Origin: Edaphochlamys debaryana
Lineage: Eukaryota > Chlorophyta > Chlorophyceae > Chlamydomonadales
DNA length: 64,000 bases
Reading direction: 5' to 3'
Assembly: GCA_016858145.1 (NCBI GenBank)
Contig: JAEHOE010000204.1
Location: 1 to 64,000, forward strand
The position numbers were made by a program, and so were the translations under genes. Positions 10,022-20,520 of this stretch are shown piece after piece. How positions within the stretch are numbered: the first letter of the stretch is position 1; every line of letters begins with the position of its first letter. Under the pieces are notes generated by a model, which did no database searches, was not told where the DNA came from, and was given only the letters and a program-made list of their open reading frames with translations.

Positions 10022-12749
10022 GATACATCGCGGACATGGGCCTTACCAATGCGGAGGTTTTCAAGTACCGCAAGATGGAGGAGGAGACACCGCTAAACAG
10101 TTGGTCGCTTCGATGCGGGATTACGGTCCACGAACGCCACTTAGTGCCAAACCACGGCAACGAGGCATATCCGGTGGGTGCACCACCTGCTGCGCACACG
10201 ATGCGCGCACGGCCAGCAGACTAACCAAATGTGGACTGCCGTCTTACCGCTACAGTTTTATTCCTACATTCTGGTAAGCGAGAGCACGTACACCCCGGTT
10301 GCAGCCGAGGAACCCTTCAGTTGCTTCTACCTTCAGGTGCACCCCAACACACTTTCCTGGACACTGGGCAGGAGTTTTACCACAATTTGCCTCGGATTGG
10401 CTTCATTTTTTTGCACGATCACGGCGAATCCTGGCACATCACGTGTCAAGGTGCGTGATAGGGGATTAGCTGGTCACAGCAGGGGCTCGATGGGGCGGAA
10501 GGGGGATGGGGATGGGATGGACTACCAACGCCGCCGCCGGGCCAGCTTGTGTGCGTGCATCCAGGCGGGGTGCGCCTCTGCAGCTTTAGACCATATGCCC
10601 CTCCCCACCTCCGGACCACCCGCATCTAATAGAGGACCACAAAAGCTACCAAATACACTTTGTCGTACAAATATGGCGGGGGTCAGCGAGGGGGGGGGGT
10701 GGGGGGGTGTCCAACTTGGGGGGCCGGCCAACTTGATCCAAATTTGATCCCAGGCAGGCAAATTTGAACCTATGCCAAGTCGCCAGCTACATGCTAACAT
10801 GGTCACGACCCAAAGCCAGTAGTGGATGTCGATAGAGCAGTCAGCAGCGCCCCTAGCGACGAGAAGCTCAGGCTGCTATAGCTGCAACCTGCTGCCGGAC
10901 CGGCAAAGAGCGTGCCCGCGGACGGAATCCCTGCCACAAGGCGTGCACGCCCTTGCCGGTCCCAGTGGTCAGGGACCTGTGCGCCCTCTGGAGGTAGGCA
11001 CAGCGGCACTGGGTGGACGGAGGGGTATGGGAGCACAGCTCCCTTTCGAGATTGACGAGGACGACGAGGAACTGCGTCGGGGCCCGCACGCGCATGCAGC
11101 TGTGGAGCCCAGAAGCAGTGGGCAGCCGTGCTGCGAGTACTGCCCTTCCTGGCCGCAGCCCTTCGCACGCCACTACCCCTGGGCTCTGCCTGTTCGGCCT
11201 GTGGCCCCGATGGCTGGCCGTGAAGTGGCCCAGGAAGGGCCGGTCCTAAGCGGACGGCTCGGGGCTGGGGCCTGCGACAGCCGGCCGTTGGGAGCGGAAA
11301 CCGCGTGCCGCCGGGGTGGGGGGGTCCAGTGCTGCTATCTTCCTGGGGCTTGGCTCTTGGCTGTGACCGAAAGTAACCCCCTCCAGGGATCGTGACTTTC
11401 GGTACATGTGCACGAAATTTGGCTTTCGTTGGCTTTCGGTTTCGGTACAAGGGGTTGGGAGGCCGTCTTGCAGCTGCCACAGTCGTGCCCTGCGCTAGGG
11501 CCCCTCGTCCGAAAGTGTTCCCCGCTTCAGGAACCTTGATTCCTGTCCGTGCAGAGCTCGGGGGGCTCACAGGAGGCACCCTTTGGTGCGGCGTCAGCAT
11601 GATAGCCTTGTCAGAAAGTGTTCCCCGTCAAGCAAACCCCCTGCAAACCCTGTCTCCTTGGCGTTTCAGCGCTTCGGGAGTGTGCAATTGACACCGTGAA
11701 CCCTTGTGTCAGGTAAACCTTGTCAGAAAGTGTTCCCCAGCTTGGCCCACATGCCCGAAAGGGCGCCAGGCGGGGCCAAACCCTTCGGTACATGGGCACG
11801 AAACATGGGTCGAAACTTGCACGAGAACGAAAGGAAGATAGCAGCACTGGGGGGGGGTTCCCTCGCTCGGGGGCTCGGGGACCCAAAATATGGCATACGG
11901 TCATGAACTTCTTCCTCCCACCCCTCCTGGTGCATCGTTCATGAATCCTCATCCAACCAGATCCACCTCTTTACAATAGCATGGTTACGTCTGTGCTGCC
12001 AATCCCCCCCCCCCTCCCCATCCGCCCTTCAGCTCTTTTTGCGCGGAGCAGACTGTGGTACACGGCAGCCGTAGAACGTACGTAGCAAAAAGAGAGTTGC
12101 ACTGCAATAGCGCCCCGCTAGCGGGCTTCGTGTGTTGACAATGCTTGCGGTGCTCCTTGCAGGTCGCCCAATCGCCACGCGAATGATATCGCTTACGTCC
12201 CAGGCAGACGAGCACATCGAAGATTGGTTCGGAGGGCGGCGCAGGCTACGGGATGAAACCCCGGATCCATCCGCAGTTGCAGCACAGACATTTCTACGTA
12301 GATGGTGCGTGGGCATGGGGCGGTTGCTTGTGTGGCTGTGTGACAGATATAGCTGGCATGCTTCCTGGCGTGTGCAGGAATGTGACAATGCACACCCCAA
12401 ATCTGTTTGCTTCTTGCTGTGCTACCTTCATCATACCGTCGGGGAGCGTTGTACAATGGCCCCTGGGCTTGTACGAAGATCTCTTTCGGTACATGTGAGT
12501 CGATCAACAATCTGCTTGATGTCGACGTGTCCCTACACGTTCAATGACGCTGCTGTTGTTGTTAACAGTGCAGACACGGAAGATGCTGCCACAAGTGGAC
12601 GCTTTGCCTTTGAGTTCATTGCGTGGGGGCTCTTCTCAAGGGACACCTTGGACGACACATCTAAGGACTTCTACTCGACAGCAAAAGAGATGGCCACTCA
12701 GCTGGCCAGCAGTCCAGTGTTGGGCCACTGCCGAGCCAATACATGTTAG
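10022..12749 (+). CDS. DUF3431-domain protein, spliced gene, 5' end not located
   Basis: Six exons join with matching phases: 10022-10173, 10256-10273 (an 18-nt microexon), 10372-10450, 12163-12304, 12378-12494 and 12569-12749, ending at TAG. All introns are GT-AG. The protein reads through FKYRKMEEE, LVPNHGNEAYP, FYSYIL, EFYHNLPRIGFIFLHDH and ESWH. This order (tyrosine/lysine motif, then pN-G-EA, then Y-YI, then LP-----FLH----WH) is what I recall of the DUF3431 family, a family of unknown biochemical role found in fungi and algae. The C-terminal part has the expected F-V/I-P and FEFIAWGLF segments. The start codon and any signal anchor lie upstream and were not identified. Intron 3 is 1.7 kb and repeat-filled. 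The splice model is mine; the family call rests on motif memory, without a search. Confidence 0.65.
10451..12162. repeat. Repeat-rich 1.7-kb intron of the DUF3431-type gene
   Basis: The segment begins GTGCGTGATA and ends CTCCTTGCAG. It holds three copies of GAAAGTGTTCCCC (11511, 11614, 11726), several TTTCGGTACATG-like motifs, and a 19-bp inverted pair CCAGTGCTGCTATCTTCCT at 11326-11344 with its complement at 11832-11850. This suggests a non-autonomous, foldback-like insertion inside the intron. Long open frames here, such as minus-strand 10803-11600, are proline/arginine-rich and unsupported. Confidence 0.5.
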
Positions 12750-15137
12750 ACATGAGGTTGGCTTGCCCCAGACTCCGCTAAGGGAGCGGAGCAGGGGCTA
12801 CGCCTATGCAGTCACGTCGCAAGCAGCGCCGTGGGTGATTCTCTCAAAATTAAATATCTTGTATATTAGGAATTTCAAGCGTCGTTGACGCGCTCACGGG
12901 CCCCCGCCGCCAGGCAGCGCCCCAGCGTAGAAGCAGAGTGCCGTCTGAAGCAATGGGCAGGCCGCAGGGGCCGCGGGAAGCCCTGGCGAGGGACGCGGGC
13001 GACCCGTTTGCGGACTGCCGACGCGTTCGCGGTGTTCTCCCGAGGCACGCTTAAGCTCCTGCGACAAGCCGCACGTGCCACGCATGCTGCATTAGGCGTG
13101 TCGCCTACATGATGCGCCTCGTCGCGTGTTGCAGCGCGACGGGGTGCACGTGCCGTGCCGCGGCCACGCGGCCTCCCTTCCCCCGCAGCCCCCTGCGCCG
13201 CCTGCGACCCACCGGCGACCCACCGGCCATGCACACGCAACCCAAGTCCCACTCCCAAAAAAAGGGGGGGCAAGCCCGGACTGCTGCGCAGCTCAGTGGT
13301 TTCGATAACATGTATGAGCGGGCGCTCTCGGATCGGCCAGGTCTTCCTGAAGCTGTGGACGCTGTTTTCACAAGTGGAGGTCAAGCGGAGTGGTCTGCGC
13401 CGGGAGCCTAAGGCAGCGCGCGTGGAGGATTGCCTCGGCTCCCTCCTCGTGCCGCTTTTTCTGAAGTCCTTGTTGGCTACTGTGAGGTGAAGAGGAGGAA
13501 GAGGACTATAAGGCGGTTTGAGGAGCTTGCTTGTGGCGCGGGTTGACCAGGCGGAGAAATTGATTGGCATGGTGAGCAGGCTGCTGCTGCGGGGGGTGTC
13601 GAATCAGGTGCTAGAGCGGCTGCGGGCGGGCACTTGCCGTTCTGGGGAGGAAGGGCTCAACGGTGTGTTTGAGCGCTGCTGGAAGGGAGACAGCGGGTGG
13701 ACAGCCGGTGGACAGCGGCGTTCAGGTCCGTGGCAGTGTTGCTATCTGAGGTCTTTCCTTGAGGAACTTCGCTAACCTCCTCAGGGGGGAAGATGTTCTC
13801 CTTGCTATTACTTGACTAGTTGCTGCACCAGCTCACGGTTTTCGACCCATGTTTGCTTTACACCGCCCAGCCGTGCAGCTTGCCAGCCAGCGGAAGAGGG
13901 GAAGGGAGCTACTGGGCTGGGTGGCGGGGGGCTCCGCCGGGGCTGGGGGCGGCGGTGGGGTCAGCAGGGGGCCCTATCAGCACGTTCCAGGGGGGCAAAC
14001 CACTGAGCTGCGCAGCAGTCAAGGCTTGCGTAGTGGGCCAGAGGGGCGGCGGGGGGGTGCCAGCGGGTGTGGCTTCGGGCACGCATGTCGTTCATGCGCC
14101 ACCGACTTTGGCAAAGCCTCTGCAGTTGTCAACACTCTCATAGCATCATACGTACGGAGCGAGCGCCTTCGCTTAAGGGTGCTCACCTGCTCACCCGCGA
14201 CTAACGACACATAACACGCGGCTTTGCATGCGTCCGTTAGCGGCTGCTGCATCCCTGTGACTGCACTCTATGTCTCCGTGCCTGACTGCGCGGACCGACG
14301 AACTGGAAAGTGACGAGCAGTGTCCGCTGAGGCACGATTGCAAGGGCCCCTGTCACTTGACTATTAAGGCCGGCGGCAGCGCCTCAGTCCTTACCTGCAC
14401 TTGACTAATCCGGCCCATTTCGGGGGATTACGGTAGTCCCTGGAAGACTTGACTGCGCCCAAATGAGATAGCAACGCTGGTCCGTTGCGAAGGCTCTGAA
14501 TGCAGGGCACGGACTGGTGGTGACGCCCCTGGGGCGGGCGCTACGGCTGGAAGGCGGTGGCTGGATGCGGTACGGGGTCTGACCTGAGCTTGGTTATGAG
14601 GGGAAAGCTTTGATGGGGGCGTGAGCCCGCGGGCTGTGCCTACGTGCGTCCAGGCACGTTTGGGCACTGGTGTAACTCACTCACTCGCCCCCGAACCTGC
14701 TTGGGTTCTTCGCTCATGCTGCATGCAGAGACGGCCCAGCGACTCCTGCGGCTGGGCGCAGGAAGAGCAGCAACGCAAGCCCTTGTGCCGGGCGTGGGAC
14801 CAGAGGATCGAGGCTCCTTATGAGGCCGCGTCAACCCAGCGTGTGACCCCGCCACGGCCACAAACGTCTGCAGCGTGATGCCTCCCGCAGCTGAGCTCCG
14901 CACCCACGCAGCTGCGCGTGCGCCTGACTCTCAACGCACCCATCCTCACCAAAACCCTTCTGAAAGCTGCAAGGCCAGGGGGCGGCGTAGGGGGCCCCCG
15001 TCCCCCCAGCACCCGACAAGCGGGGCGCCCCCATGGGGGCGGAAAAGGGCTGAGCCCCTCACCCATCTGCTACGCGACCCATTCCCCGTGGTAACCGTGG
15101 GCGCACTATACTCCAACCGAGCTTTCACGCGTAATTA
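12750..15137. other. Spacer with an inverted repeat pair (13270-13302 / 13997-14029)
   Basis: No gene could be modelled. An inverted pair sharing ACTGCTGCGCAGCTCAGTGG with flanking GCAAGCC lies at 13270-13302 and 13997-14029, enclosing ~690 bp. That interior has short protein-like stretches (for example FLKLWTLFSQVEVKRSG near 13345) broken by stops, so it could be the remains of a small DNA transposon. The remainder is GC-rich with no recognised element. Confidence 0.4.
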
Positions 15138-15218
15138 GCAGGTTGTCGGGGACTCGCACCCCTCGGCACAGACTTAGCTGCCCGGTCTTATCTACACGGA
15201 CACCGCTCCGCCACCTCC
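15138..15218 (-). tRNA. tRNA-like sequence, possibly a SINE head or tRNA pseudogene
   Basis: Read on the minus strand, this 81-nt stretch starts GGAGGTGGCGGAGCGG. It matches the RNA polymerase III box A consensus (TGGCGGAGCGG), and near its end GGTGCGAGTCC fits box B with one mismatch inside a GGGG-CCCC T-arm. The outer ends GGAGGTG and CAACCTGC pair at only about five of seven positions, and I could not assign a clean anticodon loop. The size fits a class II (Leu/Ser) tRNA. A tRNA-derived SINE or a decayed tRNA is as likely as a working gene. Confidence 0.35.
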
Positions 15219-17819
15219 TAGTGAGTAGCAAACTATCCCCGCCGGTCCAAGAGGCCTGGTTCAAGCAAATTGGGGTCCCCCCATCCGGGATGATTATGGT
15301 CCATCGAGCTGAGAGCAAGTGCACCGTGTCGCGACTGCCCTCAGAGAATTGTGCAAGGTTAGCTAGCAACACACTCTGACTGAGTACGCGCGTGGAGGTT
15401 GAGCTCCCAGACATGTCGCCGGCATGTTGGAGCGTGGTTGATAAGTTTCCCTTTTCTCAGTTGCAAGCGATAGGGATAAGGGAACTGCAGCTTGTGGCAT
15501 CGCGGGCTGGGCGTGAATCGCATACGGACGGACGGACGCGCCAGGCTCAGCCCGAAAACATCGCTCCACTTTGCTTCCGAGGAGCTACGGGAATGGGTAC
15601 CGCAGTTAAGGGAAGGGCGAGTTGGCCAGAGGGGGCACAGCAGGTAAAGGACGGTGGAGTCGCCGCCCGAAGAGCTTGACGGCGGCGGCTCAGCCCGAAA
15701 ATTTATCGTCGGACCTGCAATTCCTGTACCGCGGTCGCTTGCCAGGCTTTGGTCAATCCGCTCCAAGCGACGACGTGCTCCTCCAGGCTGCTGCTTGCCG
15801 CATCACGCGTTGCTCCCCGGTCGCGCCCGCCAGATCTCTCGTCGATCAAGGCAGCACGGCAAGCGCGAACGCCATTGTCTACCTATAAGTTCAGAAGTCC
15901 AAGGTTCCGGCTATCATACGCAGCGGCCGACGGGGCGTCGCGCGTGTATCGTCGCGATGGCGCCAAGCCTAGCTTCTTCCTTTTCGAGCCATCCAAGCAA
16001 GCGCTCATGGTTAGACCTGATCAGTACAGACCAAGGCTTATCGCCAGTTGGTGCAAGCACCGGGCCTAAAGCGAGATGGCGGATCGGGCGAGGTCGCCCA
16101 TCTTGGTGAGTCGCGAGACGTCATAAGGTACGCGATCAAGGACGTAGGGTTGTGGTCTATCGCAGGGCGGTGCTCAGTCGTGTGGAGGAACGCCCCAGAC
16201 CACATGGTCGCCGTGCACTCGTGCCGCTCGACCCCCGCTCAGGCGACGTGCTCAGCTGCATCCCCTTTCGTCGTCATCCGACTACGCTGCACGGCCCCTG
16301 CGAGCACCGCACCCCCGCTCATCCCCTCCCGTAGCATGGCCCGCGCGAGAACGACGCTCAAGGCGGGGGGCCTGGCACCCGCACGCGGACAACGAACGGG
16401 GCAAGAAGGGGACTGCAAGCCTCTGCACGGCGAGGCGCCCCGCCCAGCACACACACGAGGCTACCCGGGGCCGGACCTTGCCAGACAACCTCCCCCATTT
16501 CAACGCGCAACAGCGCCCCTGCACCCGATCCAACCTCCCCTGCCCCAGACAAGGCAGCAGGCACAGGGCAGCAGGCCGCAGCCGCGCCTATCTCACCTCA
16601 GCCACACCGCTCCCCAGCCATTATGGGTGCGGTCGGCCAGCGCCCTGCCACCACTGGCCCGCAAGTTGCCCTGCACCCGGAGGAGAACATTTGGGCCGGC
16701 CCCGCACGTCCAACCCTACCCAGCCAGAAGGATCTGGACCTCCCGGGGGGGTTGTTCTGGCTCCCATGGCCAGAAGGTTTCGGGCCTGCCTCGCAGGGTT
16801 TCTGGCTCTCCCACACATACACCTGTCCATGGCGTCGCCCTGGAAGGCAGCCCCTGGCGCCCTCCGCCATCCGACTGCCACTGACAACAGCATCGCAGGA
16901 TGCGCTTTGTGTACAACAGCAAGCGGTAAGCCCCGCAAGGCCGTAATTGAATGGGCATGTAAGCTAGCCGCAACCGCAACCGCCTCGCCTAGATGAGGCT
17001 TGGGAGAAAGTTGCCAGATCCCATGCCTACGAAGATGAATGGGCCATCAATTTGCAAGCAATCACTGGAGCTACTGCGGGGCAGGAGGGCTCAGCCTTTA
17101 AACGCGGCGTCGAGGGACATCTATCTTCTGCACTCTCGCTATCCCACTTCCTGTCATGAACCGCAACACCGGTACACGCCTCCTTTTGCAAAACTCAGCC
17201 CCTGCGCCCCCTATCTGCGGATAGCACAGCTGCCATTGCAACCCCCACCCCACAAACAGGGGGGGGGGGCAGGGGGGGGGGGCACCGCGGGGGGTGCCGC
17301 TGACAAGTGCTTGGTAGGGCTGACACGCTACTGCCGACCCACTGCGAGTTGACGCAATCGCGTCGCTTATTCGCAGTGTTATTGCTGCGACCACAGGCGC
17401 AGCCCGGAAGCGCTGGGGCGCGAAGATGCTCACCATGTAACACACACTTTTGAAAGCTAGGCCGCACGCGTAACCGCGAAGCCCACATGAAACAGCGTAA
17501 CGCGATAGAGCCACTAGTCGTGAGGACTGGCGTTCCTAAACCGAGGCCGAACATCAGTCGCTCTCGCTCGTGCGGTGTTCGCGCGACCCCGCAATTGCTG
17601 GAAGATGTAGATCAGCCATCCATGTAATGTTTGAAGTTGGTGGCAGACTGCGAGAGGTCCGCACGGCGGAGAGCGGTCGAGAGGGCGACAAGGCGCGCTT
17701 CTTCCAGAGCGCGACTCCGCCCGAGAAAATGAGATCAGCTATACAGGGCATATTCAGCTACCGCGCGCACTCATTGGCAGGGCGCGAGAGGGCCGCAAAC
17801 CCCCGAATTTTCTGCGAGT
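15219..17819. other. Spacer without a recognised gene; G-rich tract
   Basis: No gene with consistent splice phases or family motifs was found. A long plus-strand open frame at 16048-16884 is proline/arginine/serine-rich with no motif and is probably chance in GC-rich DNA. A run of long G tracts at 17262-17293 (G-runs of 9-11) could form quadruplexes. Nothing else stood out. Confidence 0.4.
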
Positions 17820-17850
17820 ACATTTTTTTCACAGCATCCTTAGATATGGG
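17820..17850. repeat. 31-bp direct repeat, left copy
   Basis: The 31 bases from ACATTTTTTTCACAGC to TTAGATATGGG recur exactly at 20490-20520. The two copies bracket the AT-rich tract and the 593-bp array, so this looks like a target-site duplication from the retroelement insertion event(s). Confidence 0.75.
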
Positions 17851-17922
17851 GCTAATAGAAAAAAAATATATATAAAATATATAGTAAAATATATATTATA
17901 TAATATATAAAAATATATATAA
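17851..17922. other. AT-only island at the left edge of the LINE block
   Basis: About 60 bases (17860-17920) are almost purely A and T, in alternating ATATAT/AAAATATA patterns, inside ~64% GC surroundings. It lies between the left 31-bp repeat and the first LINE tail, and could be filler added at integration or a pre-existing microsatellite. Confidence 0.8.
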
Positions 17923-17999
17923 AATCTCTCCCCCTTATGCGGGGCCGGCAGCTCGTCTGCCCGCTGGCCGCAACCCTGTAACGCGTCATTCCTAATAGC
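17923..17999 (+). mobile_element. Family A LINE, 3'-tail fragment (~75 bp)
   Basis: CTCTCCCCCTTATGCGGGGC through GCGTCATTCCTAA matches the last ~70 bases of the family A 3' UTR with a few substitutions. This is an extreme 5' truncation, and it is followed directly by another A copy. Confidence 0.85.
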
Positions 18000-18000
18000 C

Positions 18001-20489
18001 CATGTGCCCATGTGGTGTGTGGATGGATGCCCATGTGGTGTGTGGATGGATGAAGGGGATCGGACGCACCACTTCTGGTCTTGCTGTGTCGCTGGTGCTC
18101 TTCGTGAGGCCCTTGAAGAAGAACTGTACAGATGGACTCCTAGCTATGCCCTCGGCAAGCAGCATTTGTGGCTCGTGACTCCGCCTGTGGGCGTGTCTGG
18201 TGTGACTTGGGATGTGGTCTGCCTAGCTGCGGTGGCTGCTCTGGAGCGGGGACGTCAGTGGCTCTATGCCGCCCGCCCGGAGACAGGTGCCCCGCTTGGG
18301 CGCGCCACCCTTTCTCGACTTGGTTTGCAAGTGGTTGCGGAATTTTGGGCTCGTGTTCGCTCCTTTGCGGAAGACTGTGGTCAAGGTTTCAGTCAGAAGT
18401 GGAGAGACGTTCCGCCCGAGCACCCTTTCCTGGGCGGCGTCGCCGGGAAGCCGCGGTTCAACCCCCCTGCGGATGTCGAGCCGCCTTCCCCCTGACTCGG
18501 CGTGGTTGTGGTGCTTATGATGATCTCATGTGGCTAGCCTTCTCGGGCTGAGACTGTCGCTGTATGGGTTGGAGTAGGTGGCTGCCTCGGTGTTAGACAT
18601 TCCCTTAGGGTACGCCTGGGGTCGGGGGACGTTGACTCTCTCCCCCTTGTGCGGGGCCGGCAGCTTGCTGCCCGCTGGCCGCCACCCTGTAATGCGTCAT
18701 TCCTAATAGCACTGAACTGTACAGATGGACTCCTAGCTATGCCCTCGGCAAGCAGCATTTGTGGCTCGTGACTCCGCCTGTGGGCGTGTCTGGTGTGACT
18801 TGGGATGTGGTCTGCCTAGCTGCGGTGGCTGCTCTGGAGCGGGGACGTCAGTGGCTCTATGCCGCCCGCCCGGAGACAGGTGCCCCGCTTGGGCGCGCCA
18901 CCCTTTCTCGACTTGGTTTGCAAGTGGTTGCGGAATTTTGGGCTCGTGTTCGCTCCTTTGCGGAAGACTGTGGTCAAGGTTTCAGTCAGAAGTGGAGAGA
19001 CGTTCCGCCCGAGCACCCTTTCCTGGGCGGCGTCGCCGGGAAGCCGCGGTTCAACCCCCCTGCGGATGTCGAGCCGCCTTCCCCCTGACTCGGCGTGGTT
19101 GTGGTGCTTATGATGATCTCATGTGGCTAGCCTTCTCGGGCTGAGACTGTCGCTGTATGGGTTGGAGTAGGTGGCTGCCTCGGTGTTAGACATTCCCTTA
19201 GGGTACGCCTGGGGTCGGGGGACGTTGACTCTCTCCCCCTTGTGCGGGGCCGGCAGCTTGCTGCCCGCTGGCCGCCACCCTGTAATGCGTCATTCCTAAT
19301 AGCACTGAACTGTACAGATGGACTCCTAGCTATGCCCTCGGCAAGCAGCATTTGTGGCTCGTGACTCCGCCTGTGGGCGTGTCTGGTGTGACTTGGGATG
19401 TGGTCTGCCTAGCTGCGGTGGCTGCTCTGGAGCGGGGACGTCAGTGGCTCTATGCCGCCCGCCCGGAGACAGGTGCCCCGCTTGGGCGCGCCACCCTTTC
19501 TCGACTTGGTTTGCAAGTGGTTGCGGAATTTTGGGCTCGTGTTCGCTCCTTTGCGGAAGACTGTGGTCAAGGTTTCAGTCAGAAGTGGAGAGACGTTCCG
19601 CCCGAGCACCCTTTCCTGGGCGGCGTCGCCGGGAAGCCGCGGTTCAACCCCCCTGCGGATGTCGAGCCGCCTTCCCCCTGACTCGGCGTGGTTGTGGTGC
19701 TTATGATGATCTCATGTGGCTAGCCTTCTCGGGCTGAGACTGTCGCTGTATGGGTTGGAGTAGGTGGCTGCCTCGGTGTTAGACATTCCCTTAGGGTACG
19801 CCTGGGGTCGGGGGACGTTGACTCTCTCCCCCTTGTGCGGGGCCGGCAGCTTGCTGCCCGCTGGCCGCCACCCTGTAATGCGTCATTCCTAATAGCACTG
19901 AACTGTACAGATGGACTCCTAGCTATGCCCTCGGCAAGCAGCATTTGTGGCTCGTGACTCCGCCTGTGGGCGTGTCTGGTGTGACTTGGGATGTGGTCTG
20001 CCTAGCTGCGGTGGCTGCTCTGGAGCGGGGACGTCAGTGGCTCTATGCCGCCCGCCCGGAGACAGGTGCCCCGCTTGGGCGCGCCACCCTTTCTCGACTT
20101 GGTTTGCAAGTGGTTGCGGAATTTTGGGCTCGTGTTCGCTCCTTTGCGGAAGACTGTGGTCAAGGTTTCAGTCAGAAGTGGAGAGACGTTCCGCCCGAGC
20201 ACCCTTTCCTGGGCGGCGTCGCCGGGAAGCCGCGGTTCAACCCCCCTGCGGATGTCAAGCCGCCTTCCCCCTGACTCGGCGTGGTTGTGGTGCTTATGAT
20301 GATCTCATGTGGCTAGCCTTCTCGGGCTGAGACTGTCGCTGTATGGGTTGGAGTAGGTGGCTGCCTCGGTGTTAGACATTCCCTTAGGGTACGCCTGGGG
20401 TCGGGGGACGTTGACTCTCTCCCCCTTGTGCGGGGCCGGCAGCTTGCTGCCCGCTGGCCGCAACCCTGTAATGCGTCATTCCTAATAGC
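18001..20489 (+). mobile_element. 5'-truncated family A copy tandemly repeated 4 times (593-bp unit)
   Basis: The first copy starts at ~18001 within the ORF2 zinc-finger region, with a small local duplication of GCCCATGTGGTGTGTGGATG. From 18121 a 593-bp unit (end of ORF2 plus 3' UTR) is repeated: 18121-18713, 18714-19306, 19307-19899 and 19900-20489. Each unit encodes the last ~120 codons of ORF2 (stops at 18495, 19088, 19681, 20274) and ends CCTAATAGCAC. The copies are almost identical; the last has GTCAAG for GTCGAG and CAACCC for CACCCC-type differences. One shared breakpoint for units 2-4 implies tandem duplication of one truncated insertion rather than independent insertions. Confidence 0.9.
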
Positions 20490-20520
20490 ACATTTTTTTC
20501 ACAGCATCCTTAGATATGGG
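20490..20520. repeat. 31-bp direct repeat, right copy
   Basis: Exact copy of 17820-17850, immediately followed by the next truncated A element at 20521. It marks the right side of the insertion that carried the array. Confidence 0.75.

Noticed and set aside
10803..11600. 265-residue minus-strand open frame
   Set aside because: It lies in the repeat-rich intron, is Pro/Arg/Ala-rich and shows no motif.
12132..12162. ATG at 12132 as the start of a separate 205-residue gene
   Set aside because: The frame runs through an intron-like acceptor at 12162 and its downstream exons join in phase with the DUF3431-type exons upstream.
16048..16884. 278-residue plus-strand open frame
   Set aside because: Low-complexity composition, no motif and no splice partners; expected by chance in GC-rich DNA.
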